Shown in pieces: positions 13,380-24,955 of a stretch of 32,500 nucleotides of DNA. The DNA comes from Sporodiniella umbellata (lineage: Eukaryota > Mucoromycota > Mucoromycetes > Mucorales > Rhizopodaceae): contig JAIXMR010000107.1 in assembly GCA_025677835.1 (NCBI GenBank), positions 1-32,500 on the forward strand, given 5' to 3'. A program made the position numbers and the translations under genes. The notes under the pieces are model-generated. The model worked only from the letters and a program-made list of their open reading frames with translations. It was not told the origin of the DNA and ran no database searches. Each line of letters starts with the position of its first letter. Positions within the stretch are counted from its first letter, which is position 1.

Positions 13380-14207
13380 ATGTCCCTCAAGGTTATGAAG
13401 CAAGCTCTTCTTTCAGTAAATCAACTAGAAAAGTTGAAGTCTTGGAAGGCAGTAGAATTGCAAAAAGTAGCAAAGGAATGCGGTTTTCTTTCAAGTGGAA
13501 CAAAGGCTGAAGTTGCCCAACGAATCTTTGACGGATTACTGCAAGGAGAAAAGCCTTGTCGCTCGGTTATCTCGTTTGATTTAGGGTACAAAAATTTAGC
13601 TTTTTGCCACGTTAATCAAAGCTCCTCTGTACTGGAATGGCGGCGTACTGATCTTCAACTTGTTGATTTTCATCCGTCATCGGTAGCACCAATAGTACGC
13701 AGCTTTATAAAAGAGCAAGTCCAAAACAGTATAGCAGCTACAGACGCTATTGTTGTAGAGCGTCAAAGGGCACGTAGTTTCGGAGGAAACGAGGTTTTTG
13801 AGCATACACTTCGTGTAAACTCTGTAGAATCCATGCTTTGGATAGCCCTTCATGAAGCAGCTGAGAAAGAAAATCGATCAGACATTGTCATGGTTGCTCA
13901 AAATAGACAAAGTGTTGACGCCACTTGGGCTGAAGAACTCAAAGAAGTTGTTAGCTTGAATCCAGCTCGGTTCTCTAAAGCAAAGGTTGGTGGAACTTGG
14001 GCTAAGAAGCAAGCTGCTGTTGCACTGGTTCAGCATTGGATCGATGAAGAAGAGAAGTCGCCCATTCGCTTTGCAAGCAAATTCAAAGAGAGGTTTAGTG
14101 AAGAGTCAAAAAAAGACGACATGAGTGACTGTCTAATGCAGGCTGCTGCCTGGTACAAGTGGGACCGCTCTAAAAAAAAATATGCTAAATTACTGTCAGA
14201 TTTTTAA
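13380..14207 (+). CDS. CCE1: Mitochondrial Holliday-junction resolvase, Cce1/Ydc2 family, with N-terminal SAP domain
   Basis: A single 275-residue exon. Residues ~14-52 form a SAP DNA-binding motif (LEKLKSWKAVELQKVAKECG followed by SGTKAEVAQRI). The rest is the RNase H-fold resolvase domain: VISFDLGYKNLAFC (Asp67), a strand ending VVERQRARSF (Glu127), and a C-terminal KKDDMSDCLMQAAAW (Asp246, Asp247, Asp250), so the expected acidic catalytic set is complete. Family members cut four-way junctions and are needed to segregate mitochondrial DNA. Length fits (S. pombe Ydc2 is ~258, yeast Cce1 ~353). The N-terminus is mildly basic, compatible with mitochondrial import. The intronless structure stands out beside intron-rich neighbours. 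Confidence 0.93.
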   Translation: MSLKVMKQALLSVNQLEKLKSWKAVELQKVAKECGFLSSGTKAEVAQRIFDGLLQGEKPCRSVISFDLGYKNLAFCHVNQSSSVLEWRRTDLQLVDFHPSSVAPIVRSFIKEQVQNSIAATDAIVVERQRARSFGGNEVFEHTLRVNSVESMLWIALHEAAEKENRSDIVMVAQNRQSVDATWAEELKEVVSLNPARFSKAKVGGTWAKKQAAVALVQHWIDEEEKSPIRFASKFKERFSEESKKDDMSDCLMQAAAWYKWDRSKKKYAKLLSDF

Positions 14208-14515
14208 CTGTAAATTGATTTCACAAAACCTAACACAAATACCCCGTTTTAGAACAAGCGATAAAGCATTATGAAATAAAAACTACAAAAGAGCTTCAAA
14301 AAGTGCCTTGTTTACAGACAGTATTAAGCTTTCAAATATCGGCTGCCTATTAATATTTCAAGTGTTTTGCTGTTGCTGTCTACTTTATTTTTGTTTAGTC
14401 TGGATAGAGTATTGTCTCGGGCGCTGTTTCATTTTATTAATAAAAAAAAAGGGCTTCAAACTTTACTTTTGAACTCTTGTCTTCTCTACTTTGAAAATAG
14501 GGTAATGGTTTCAGC
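14208..14515. other. Short intergenic spacer
   Basis: This 308-bp AT-rich spacer carries the downstream gene's promoter. A CT-rich leader-like stretch (cttgtcttctctac) lies about 40 bp before the next start. Nothing else was recognised. Confidence 0.5.
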
Positions 14516-15952
14516 ATGAGTCGCTACCGAACTACAGAGTTTAACGAGCCTTATTCTTCGGTCTCTTTTCAATTCAAGCAGCCTACTTCTCCATACCCAA
14601 CTTACAAAAATACACCACCATACAAATCTGTCACATCCCAACAACATGTTGCACGCTGGCTCCGACTTCATCGCAAGAGCATCTTTCTATTTACATGCTT
14701 ACTTCTTTTTGTTTTGTACTGCGTCAGGCTCTGGATTGTTATTTATTGGAACTTTATTACTATCAAGTTAAGCAACAGCTTACTTGACAGAGGTTTTGCC
14801 ACTTGCGGGACACTTCGAAAACAGCCTATACTTTATGTTCAGGATACCCTTCATGCTCAACTAGTCTGGGAAACCAATTGTCACAACGAAGATCAAGAAA
14901 TGAGCTTGATCTATTGGACTGACTTAAAAGAAAACCATATAGTAGCAGATTCTATCAAGTCACAAGTCTTGGATAGTACTCATACTGTGTACAAAGCAAC
15001 AATTGGACCGATCGATAGCAATACGCCAGTACATTATTCTATTCAGGTCATTAGAGAAAACCGCTTTTTCCGTAGAAGAGTGTTGGCTGAAAACACATTT
15101 CAATGGCATGCCAAAGTAGATGATCAGCGTGACCCGATTCGAATAGCTGCTTTTTCGGACAATCAGTTTGGCATGCTCTCTTTCTTGACTCTATTACAGC
15201 AGGTCAAACGAGTAAAACCACATTACCTATTACATGCAGGAGATGCAGTTCAAAACTATCCTTCACTTCGACAGTGGCAGACGGATTTCGCTGCTCCCCT
15301 TAGTGCTTTTGGACTTGGACAAAGCAGCCCGATGATTTACGCCCATGGAAATCATGATTTCGATCCTGATGGAATGTACACATATACACGGTCTGGCGAA
15401 CAAACTTGGTTTTCATTTACTTTGGCAAATGATGCTATTCATTTTATTGTGTTGGATAGTAATTTGGATTGGGAGACCCAAGATGAATGGCTGCAACGCG
15501 AAACAGAAACAGACAGTTTCAAAAATGCTCAGTTTAGGATAGTTGTTGTCCATGTTCCTCCTTTTCTAGAGTATTGGGATCCTGAAGCATGGTTTCAACT
15601 ACGACAAAGCGAATGGAGTGCGTTTGTTAAAGACCGATTTGTTCCAATTTTTGAAAGATCTAAAGTAGATCTTGTGATATCAGGACATCAACATAACTAT
15701 GAAAGAGGAGAACGAAATGGTATCAATTATGCCATTATTGGAGGTGCAGGAGGGGATCTTGACTTTGAACAAGTGAAAGATTGGGGCATGTACGAGGCCA
15801 AACTGTTCGATTTTCACTTTGTTGTATTAGAATTTCATCCTATAAATAACGGTACATCTTGGGAGCTTCAGTGGATAACCTATGACATCCATGGACAAAA
15901 AGCGGATGCTACAATAATCAAACCTCGTTTAGAAACAATAGTACACCGGTGA
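14516..15952 (+). CDS. Membrane-anchored calcineurin-like metallophosphoesterase (purple acid phosphatase-like)
   Basis: A single exon of 478 residues. After a Ser/Tyr/Pro-rich cytosolic stretch there is one hydrophobic segment (~56-77, SIFLFTCLLLFVLYCVRLW) preceded by Arg/His/Lys, suggesting a type II membrane protein with its catalytic domain in the lumen or outside. A beta-rich domain (~85-200) resembling the N-terminal domain of purple acid phosphatases comes first. The five metallophosphoesterase blocks follow: FSDNQFG (Asp215), HAGDAV (Asp243), GNHD (278-281), VVVHVPPF (His346) and GHQHNYER (His391, His393). Block 1 has Asp-Asn-Gln instead of the usual Asp-x-His, so the metal or its geometry may differ. 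The substrate is unknown; phosphomonoesters are likely. Confidence 0.87.
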   Translation: MSRYRTTEFNEPYSSVSFQFKQPTSPYPTYKNTPPYKSVTSQQHVARWLRLHRKSIFLFTCLLLFVLYCVRLWIVIYWNFITIKLSNSLLDRGFATCGTLRKQPILYVQDTLHAQLVWETNCHNEDQEMSLIYWTDLKENHIVADSIKSQVLDSTHTVYKATIGPIDSNTPVHYSIQVIRENRFFRRRVLAENTFQWHAKVDDQRDPIRIAAFSDNQFGMLSFLTLLQQVKRVKPHYLLHAGDAVQNYPSLRQWQTDFAAPLSAFGLGQSSPMIYAHGNHDFDPDGMYTYTRSGEQTWFSFTLANDAIHFIVLDSNLDWETQDEWLQRETETDSFKNAQFRIVVVHVPPFLEYWDPEAWFQLRQSEWSAFVKDRFVPIFERSKVDLVISGHQHNYERGERNGINYAIIGGAGGDLDFEQVKDWGMYEAKLFDFHFVVLEFHPINNGTSWELQWITYDIHGQKADATIIKPRLETIVHR

Positions 15953-16431
15953 ATAAACACAAATGTATGTTCTCAGTTGCTCTGTAATAATACTTGGTCA
16001 AATGTATACAAAAGAAACAATTAAGGGAACCGTCAATGCCTTTTAGTTTTCAAGCTAATGAGTTAGTTGTTGATAAACGGAAATATCCTAATTTATCTTA
16101 TCCAAAAAGCGTTATCAGTCACAAGGTCATAAAGTGTATATTTAATCAATTGAACAAGATCATTTTCTACAAAAAAAAAAAAAGAAAGATGATAAGAGCG
16201 TAACCTCAAAAGGGGTATGGGAAAAGCGGTTCGAAAAACCTTCAGATGCAAAAAAATACTAGTTTCAACTAGTTTATGATGCTTTTTATCAGCAGCACTA
16301 TGTAATTGTCGTACATAGCATGTAACACCTTGTCATGTGATGATTGAAGTTATGTTGTGTTTATTGTAAGCAGAATATGTAAATTTCCAATATGCATTTT
16401 GTAGTTTTTTTTTTTTTTTTTTTTCAATAAA
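15953..16431. other. Intergenic spacer between convergent genes
   Basis: This 479-bp stretch lies between the 3' ends of the phosphoesterase (+) and the next gene (-). It contains an A run (about 16170-16182) and a T run (about 16407-16424), plausible 3'-end sequence for the two transcripts. No coding evidence. Confidence 0.5.
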
Positions 16432-17218
16432 CTACTGCTTTTTTTTTTGGAAACGTCTCAAACCGCTTGTATAAAATCTTGGCAAAGGGTATTGTCGGGA
16501 GTTGTTTAAGATTTCTGATTTTTTTAGCCGCAATTTCTGCTGTTGCTCTAATATTAAGCCCTCTTGTTTCATTTTCCCTTCTACAGTAGATAAAAAGTCT
16601 ACCACATCACCACTCTCTGGCATACGAAAAATGGGTAATGACGAGGATGGTGTATATTGTATTTGAATATCAGACTCCATAGATTCTATCTTAGTGTTGC
16701 CATGTTCGTCACTAGTTTGAAATGAATCATTGACCTCTAGTAATGGTTCCTCTTGTTCGAAATTGTAGCTCTCTGGTATGATCTGTTTATCGTAGTCTGG
16801 GCTTCCGGGCGCTGAAGGTTCAGAAAAATGTTCCAGAGTTGACATGTAGCGAAAAAGAGCTTCGTCACCTATTATGAAACTTTAGTATATTTTCTTCTCA
16901 AGCCGAATTACTTTCTGCCTCCTGCTCCTCTTCAATAGATCTTGCTGCGAAGAAAGATCTTTTTCTGTTATTCGATAAGCCCAAAAGAGGTCTATGAAGT
17001 GAGAAAAATGCATTGAAAGCAAGTTCGTTCTCTGGAATATTGACTACAGGCATGAATTGAAGCTTTTCTACAATCTCTTTGTTTTTCGCTGTCTTGTCAT
17101 TTTGCTTGGCTTGGATTTCTTCTTCTTTAGAGCTATTACCGCAAGAAGAGGAACCGAATCTCTTCTCAAAGTGATCGTTACGAGCGCTTTTGGTGATGAG
17201 TCTTCTACACAAGAACAT
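16432..17218 (-). CDS. Unassigned 247-residue protein, possibly mitochondrial
   Basis: Two exons, 17218-16912 and 16868-16432, joined across a 43-nt intron (GTAATT..AATAG) in phase 1. I chose the ATG at 17218 because MFLCRRLITKSARNDHFEKR is Arg/Lys-rich and presequence-like. An in-frame ATG at 17275 would add 19 residues through a Phe/Pro-rich stretch encoded by a T run. The middle is charged and Lys/Glu-rich. A conserved-looking block follows (MPVVNIPENELAFNAFFSLH, then RPLLGLS), then an acidic linker and a basic C-terminus (RRFQKKKQ). The RPLL block is faintly reminiscent of Pet20-type mitochondrial proteins, but I cannot establish this. The gene is transcribed head-to-head with the next one. 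Confidence 0.62.
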
Positions 17219-17288
17219 TAAAAGGTTTAAAAGGGGAGAAAAAAAAAAAAGATAGCGGCTGACTGTGCACATCATGGGGTAGTTTTTA
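17219..17288. promoter_or_regulatory. Compact bidirectional promoter region (70 bp)
   Basis: Only 70 bp separate the chosen start codons of two divergent genes; if the upstream ATG at 17275 is used, only 13 bp remain. The segment has a 12-nt A run (about 17239-17250). Any promoter must overlap the 5' leaders or coding starts. Confidence 0.5.
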
Positions 17289-17884
17289 ATGGACCAAAAT
17301 GCTGAGATAGAAATTAGGGATTTCTATAATCTTTTTTTAATGAACTCTACTCATATCGACATTCCTCAATTTGTTATAATTCACGATCGTACAGACAATT
17401 CCTACAAGCATCCCATCGTTCATTACGTATTTGAAGAGGAAGACTTTCCTCAAGTACCCAAAGAAAATCTCATTGTTGTTGAGCTTGATTCAACCGCATC
17501 ACAGCTGACCAGTGTGGACAGCTATAGCTCTAACTTTCAAGTGACTGAGTGCGTACTAGAGCAAAGTAGATTGAATAGCCAGTTCGAAAAGGAAGACTCT
17601 AATTTGTTTAATTTGACGATTCAAGGACTTTCCGTCCCTACCGAGTATTGAAAGAAAAAGAAATGCCGTATCTGTACAACGCTAATTGAAAACATATATA
17701 GTGATGGATCCATACGCGATATAGAACATCTAAAGGAAGTGATGGCGCAGTTTGAAGAGAGGTAACGCGGCTGGGATGATGAGCGAAAAATACTAACTCG
17801 GTTTAAAGAAACGAAGATATTTTCAAGATCTTTGATCAACAAGATATTGATAGCTTGACAAGCGATGCGCCTAGTAGTTCTTAA
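17289..17884 (+). CDS. Unassigned acidic 163-residue protein
   Basis: Exons 17289-17644, 17702-17761 and 17809-17884. The unspliced frame stops at 17649-17651, but a GTATTG donor at 17645, a CTAAT branch-like site and an acceptor at 17701 restore the frame. The second intron (17762-17808, 47 nt) contains a perfect TACTAAC branch site. The product is acidic. It has an N-terminal ordered block (FYNLFLMNSTHIDIPQFVII, then HPIVHYVFEEEDFPQVPKEN) and a Ser-rich end (DAPSSS). The HPIVHYVFEEEDFP block looks conserved in style, but I do not recognise the family. It shares its promoter region with the minus-strand gene. Confidence 0.68.
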
Positions 17885-18077
17885 AGTGTGTAAGCTACAT
17901 GATTTAAGCTAAAAAAAAAAAAAAAAATTATAGCTATGGGTTTTCGCTCTATGGAAAGCCAAGTTTGGATAACAAAGATCAAGATATTTTTTTATTACAT
18001 TCTATTGGACCACACCTCTCAATAAAAACCTTCAATACCCTCTTTTTCTTTATCTATAGTTTTTATTCTAATTTGTT

Positions 18078-19304
18078 TCAGCTTAAAATATTTACAATGT
18101 ATGGGGTTTCTTTAGCCAGAAACTTGATAGCACGTTTTCTTATGTTTAGAGTTGGATTGAATTTACTGAAAAAGTCTGAGCCGAGGATCAGCTCTACTTT
18201 GCCACCATATATCGATGGTAATATGTATGTCACCATTTCAGACTTGATACTGGGATCGCTTGGATGTACAATAGGCAAAACTACCAAACCGAGCGTTTCC
18301 ACTGAGCCAAATTCTGTGCTTGTGCAAAATTGATTTGAGGACATTATCGGCAGCTTTAATTTTTTAACGCAATCCAAAGAGATAGCCGAGTAACTCCAAG
18401 ACCATTTGGATAATAGACCCCTTATACTTTTTCCGTTAATTTTAAGACCCAAAATCATTGAATTCACGCCTTTATAGCACTCAGGAAGTTTATAACACAC
18501 ACTATCCTCTGGGTAGTGTACAGAGTTTTCTAAATCAAACGACTGTATAGGTAAACTGGTATTTTCGATAGATTGCAAGGACTCCTTGCGTGAATCTGGG
18601 TTGTTGTCTGCTTTTTTTCTATCCGGTACATTTGCTGGCCCTTCTTTTGTTTCATGCTTTTCTCTTTCGGGTTTTTCAATGTCTATATCCTCTAATTTTT
18701 TGATTGATTTTGTTTCCGTATCTATTGTGCTTTCCTGCGTGGTTTCGCTTTCGTTTTTACATGTTTTTTTTTCGTTAGCATAATGAGTTTTGTCTTCAAG
18801 TGCGGAAGGCAGGTCGGTAGTTGCGATATCGCTGGATACCTTATGAGGTATAGGTAAAGTCGATGGTGAAGAGACATCATTCGTTCTGTTGCTAGGTGCA
18901 AAATAATCAGACCTCATCACTTCAAGAGATTCATGTGTAGTAAACATGGGGTCTGTATCAAATCTTTCAATTTGTAGTGAAATGGACAGTTTGATGCAAT
19001 GATAAAGCGCTGCTTCAGCTGCCTCATTCCAATTTTTAAAAAAATATTCCATAGGCTCAACAAGCTGTTTCCAGCGTGATCTTAAGTTTGCAACAAAGAG
19101 GATCACCAGCTCTCGGTCTAATAGACTGCTTTTTAGTTTCTTTACTTTTGAATCGAATTCTTTAATGTAGCAATCAAGTTCTTTTGCTGAATTTGCTTGT
19201 TCTATTTGCGCTGGGGTATAATTCATTTCAAACGTATCATTTCGCATTTCTTCAGTGCCGCTTTCAGTTTTTGGTTTAACAACCTTTTTACGTCTTGTCA
19301 TCAA
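18078..19304 (-). CDS. Gag/retropepsin-like protein, candidate domesticated LTR-retrotransposon gene
   Basis: One uninterrupted exon of 408 residues. Residues ~40-105 (KELDCYIKEFDSKVKKLKSS through LRSRWKQLVEPMEYFF) resemble a Ty3/gypsy Gag helical segment. A Lys/Glu/Ser-rich linker (~130-260) follows. Residues ~281-396 read as a retropepsin fold: SMILGLKINGKSIRGLL enters the active-site strand, and ELILGSDFFSKFNPTLNIRK matches the C-terminal hallmark (hydrophobic-Leu-Gly-x-Asp-[FW]) of retroelement proteases. At the expected Asp-[ST]-Gly-Ala position the protein has LLSKWSWSYSAIS, so the catalytic Asp is missing. No zinc knuckle, reverse transcriptase, integrase or long terminal repeat was seen nearby. 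An intact frame without the rest of an element suggests domestication; a young decaying relic is the alternative. Confidence 0.7.
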   Translation of the reverse strand: MMTRRKKVVKPKTESGTEEMRNDTFEMNYTPAQIEQANSAKELDCYIKEFDSKVKKLKSSLLDRELVILFVANLRSRWKQLVEPMEYFFKNWNEAAEAALYHCIKLSISLQIERFDTDPMFTTHESLEVMRSDYFAPSNRTNDVSSPSTLPIPHKVSSDIATTDLPSALEDKTHYANEKKTCKNESETTQESTIDTETKSIKKLEDIDIEKPEREKHETKEGPANVPDRKKADNNPDSRKESLQSIENTSLPIQSFDLENSVHYPEDSVCYKLPECYKGVNSMILGLKINGKSIRGLLSKWSWSYSAISLDCVKKLKLPIMSSNQFCTSTEFGSVETLGLVVLPIVHPSDPSIKSEMVTYILPSIYGGKVELILGSDFFSKFNPTLNIRKRAIKFLAKETPYIVNILS

Positions 19305-19443
19305 AAAAGAGAAGAAAAAAAAGTTTATAATGAATGACAGACATAAAAAAAGAAAGTGGGACTTGAAATTGATCAGGTTCTAGCATCCTGCATGATTAAA
19401 TTTGCAGAAGCGATTAAAGTTTTTATTTATTTTTTTCAAGTGT

Positions 19444-21270
19444 TTATTTTGGTATAAATTCTCCATGAAGTGTTGAGTTATTAGGCGCAGGATCAATATC
19501 GAGTAAGTTAGCAAGAAACTCGTAAATCTCCGTATTATAAAAAGGTTGAAGAACTGTGCCTGAAGTATACTTTTGCTGTACTTTAGGTCCTTTGGCGAAA
19601 AAAATAGCTCTCATTTCCAAAGCCAAGTTATCATAGCCGTGAACGCCTTTAGGGGAGGGAACTTTTGCGTCTGCTTTACAAACAATCCGATAACCTACAT
19701 CTGGAATTAATACAAGAGGTGCTACACGCTCAGTTGCACTGTAATGAAACCTAGTTGGCATCTGCTCTCGACGATAAAATTGAAAATGGGAATCAGGATG
19801 CGACTTTGTATGGTCTTCTAGTTCTTGATATAACTGATCAAGAATGGATTCTGGGGCATCATCTTTAGGCCGAATGCCAAGCAATGGCCATGCTTCTCTT
19901 GTGCGCAAAGTAGAATAAGAATAGGAAGGCATAATATTCTCACAGTATATTATCTTCGATGGATCTACGTCTGCCATACCATGATCGCTTACCTTTTCCA
20001 AAAAAAAAAAAAAAATTAACCTTGTATACAGTTTAACTGTTTTGGCTTTTTTTTTCTTTGGTTACCACAACAACATGAACATGTGAGTCCAGGTTTCTTT
20101 CCTTTAATCCCTTCATCAGATATCCTATGGCTTGATCTGCAGTGCTTATCACTGCATTTAGCTTTTTTTTTAAAAAAAAGTAAAAAAAACAAGTACTTTT
20201 TTTTTGTATTTTGTATTTTTATGCCTTACTTGGTTTCCGCTTGGGCCCCCTCCGTGGCCTTTTTGATCAATTTGAGGAACGTAGATTGATATAAGGTTGG
20301 GTCTTTCTGAAGAAGGTAAATCCAGCCAATTGAAAGCCAAATCAAACTTTTCTTGTAAGGTAGTCGTTCTAGCGTAAGGTAAATGAAAATCCAAAGACAT
20401 GTTTTGAACTTTGACATTAGACCCAGGCCACATTATAACGCCAGACTTCTTTCCTTGCTTTTGTCCTGTAAACCAGATAGGTTCTCCTCCCCACCATTTA
20501 GCCTGATCGCTAATCGACCCTACTTTGTGTATAAAATCTTCACCGAAAACAGAGTCGTAAAATTCGTTAGCAACAATACCATGCGCTTCTGGATAAAGGC
20601 CTGTTGCCAATGTCCAATGATTAGGGTACGTGATGGACTATTTCCTCCAACCAACTTTTTTTTTAGATTTTTGTTATTGTGATTGCTCTTTAAAGTCGAT
20701 ACATACCGGGAACGAAGGGTTCATGTATTCAGCTTGGATGCCCTCTTGACCTTTGAAAACAACATGAATAACTCACCAAGGGGACTGGGCAGTCTTACCT
20801 AATTTATCAATGTTGGGTGTGATGCCTCGTTCAAGATAGTCATTTCGAAAACCGTCCAAAGAGACATAGATTACAGTCGTATCGTAGTTGGAAGTGCCAT
20901 TGAAAAAGAGCTTTTTCTTCATAGAGCTATCGGACAGAGTATGCATCATTCGTATCGCAGAACCAAAGAGCAGAAAAAGGAACAGGGCACAGACAAACAA
21001 CCACCTCCGCTATAGGAACAATAAAGCGACGGTCAATAAGGTCTATCGCCTACGAAATAACAATAAAAGGCGTGTTTTTACTGAATGACTAGCGATGAAC
21101 CATTTCCGCTTATTTTCTTTTGAATGAGGGGTCCATTGTTCATCCATCTCTCTATTCACATTGGCTGAGCCAAGATGTTCAATATCGTCTTTTGCGTGGT
21201 GTTTTGACCAGCTTTCTTTTTCCAAGTCCTTTTCATTTTTTCTGGTACGTAGCGATAAAGAAGAATCCAT
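19444..21270 (-). CDS. Ectonucleotide pyrophosphatase/phosphodiesterase (NPP family), type II membrane protein
   Basis: Exons in transcript order: 21270-21082, 21009-20799, 20752-20709, 20637-20230, 20161-20066, 19992-19444, about 498 residues. A polar cytosolic tail (~63 residues) precedes a single hydrophobic anchor (~66-82, split at the first intron). The alkaline-phosphatase-fold domain keeps the family's metal and nucleophile residues: SLDGFR (Asp115), ITYPNH (nucleophile Thr151), QIDQKGHGGG (Asp272, His276), SDHGMAD (Asp319, His320) and KGVHGYDN (His434). These enzymes hydrolyse phosphodiester or pyrophosphate bonds of extracellular or vacuolar nucleotides. Five introns (46-73 nt) were placed from phase and family sequence, including GLYPEAHGI directly after the nucleophile. 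The C-terminus is compact, without nuclease-like extension, close to fungal NPPs. Confidence 0.93.
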
Positions 21271-21442
21271 ACTTTCTTTATTGGCTACTCCTTTTTTTGG
21301 TTTTTATTTTTATTTTTACTTGGAGCAAAAGATAAACCCAGGTGTGACTGAAACGAACGTTTATGCAAGTTTTTTTTTAATATTTTGATGGATTTGAATT
21401 ACGCAGTGTTTTTTTTTTTTTTTAATAGTTATTTATTGCACA

Positions 21443-22075
21443 ATGACTTATGGAGTTCATAATGTCATTCATTTGCAAATCACGCAAAACATTGTAAAAA
21501 AAGAACTAGCTGCTAACAAACAAACAAAAAGCTTTGAGCCAATCTAAAAGAAAAAAAAAATCGTAGGTTCTTCCTATTGTCTTGTATTTATCTAAAGACA
21601 AAGTAGATTGGTACAACGAAAACAACATACATCCACTCGTGCTTAAAGCGCTTCGCCCAGTGATTGTGGAGCACTATAACCAAGAAAAAAACGCATCACT
21701 CAATAAAAAGAAGAAAGATTCGGACACCAATCAAATCATTGACTGTAAACTTTACACAGCTGTATTTTCTCTTTTGATTTACGTTTTATTCTTAGTGGAA
21801 GAGTGTCGGTTACTCTATCGATTTGTACCACATAAAACGCATACAAAGCTTATTGTTACCGTAATCGTTTGATTTTTTCTAAAGAAATATGTATTTATTT
21901 TGAATAGGAACACGAGTTTGAATTTCAAGAAGAGGATGAAAAACCAATAACCAAGACGAATTACATTGGCAAAACACTGTACCCTTATCAGCTCTATGTT
22001 TCAGTTGATGATCCTTTATTTACTAGCAAAGTCAACACATTGGATTCTTATTTTACCAGTCTAGTCTCAGGCTGA
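21443..22075 (+). CDS. Unassigned 153-residue protein, four exons
   Basis: Exons 21443-21493, 21567-21744, 21796-21860 and 21908-22075 join in phase to a single reading frame starting MTYGVHNVIHLQITQNI and ending SYFTSLVSG. Each intron (47-73 nt) has GT..AG ends and is needed to keep the frame open. In between are a charged Lys-rich linker (NKKKKDSD) and two ordered-looking blocks, ECRLLYRFVPHKTHTKLI and KTNYIGKTLYPYQLYVSVDD. No signal peptide or membrane segment remains after splicing; the apparent hydrophobic stretch in the raw frame lies inside the second intron. I do not recognise the family. The pattern of conserved-style aromatic residues argues for a real, folded protein. Confidence 0.65.
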
Positions 22076-22500
22076 TACTCTCTTTACAAATAAAAAGGTT
22101 TGAAAGATGAATCACACAGTCACGACTGTAAAGATATCTCTTTGACAGACGTATTTAAAAACACGACGTTCTACTCAAAAAGATACGTAGAAAAAAAAAA
22201 GAAAAAATTTGCCAAACGCGCACGACTGTTTTTCTGTCCTATTTAAAAGCAAAGTGAATGTAAAATGCTTTGAGTTTTTCAATTAGAACAAAAGCGATGA
22301 ATAGTAATAAAAAAAAAAAGAAAAAAGGCCTATAGAAAGATTGACTCATATCTTATGGACTGTTCTCCGAAATACTTTTGAGATAATCAAGAGAGGAGGT
22401 TAAAAAAAAAAAAACAATGATAATTGAGTGGACATCTATTTTTTTTTTTTTTTGGAGTTTTTTTTTTTTTGCAGAAAAAAAAAAAAATAGGGGAATCGCC
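22076..22500. other. Intergenic spacer upstream of the D-2-hydroxyglutarate dehydrogenase gene
   Basis: 425 bp with many A and T runs, notably two T runs near 22439-22470 and an A run at 22475-22488, ending 12 bp before the start codon. It probably holds the promoter and short leader. No coding evidence. Confidence 0.5.
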
Positions 22501-24706
<2,206 letters not shown>

Positions 24707-24934
24707 GTAAAACGCAATCATTAAAAAAAATAAAGTAAAATAAAACAATTCCCCTTGAGCGATTCAACCGTCTAACGCCATCTGTCCATAACTGGTTTAT
24801 AAAATCAAGCGTTTTATGTCGATTGATTTGAGAAAATAAGGAGAAAGAGTGCGAATGATGTGGAGCGAGCGATAGCCATCTACCGCCTACCTCGTTCTCC
24901 CTATCTGTGCTTTGTAATTATTTTCTCACTTTTT

Positions 24935-24955
24935 GTCTCTCTCTCTCTCTCTCTC
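24935..24955 (+). repeat. (TC)n microsatellite
   Basis: About ten TC units in the spacer downstream of the dehydrogenase gene. Confidence 0.85.

Noticed and set aside
17965..18333. 122-residue forward frame
   Set aside because: Largely antisense to the retropepsin-like domain of the 18078-19304 gene, whose minus-strand product has a recognisable fold.
18078..19304. Active LTR retrotransposon
   Set aside because: Only Gag- and protease-like parts are present; no reverse transcriptase, RNase H, integrase, primer-binding site or flanking direct repeats were seen.
22417..22500. Upstream extension of the D-2-hydroxyglutarate dehydrogenase start (in-frame from 22417)
   Set aside because: It would add a Phe-rich stretch from T runs before a good basic presequence; the ATG at 22501 is the natural start.
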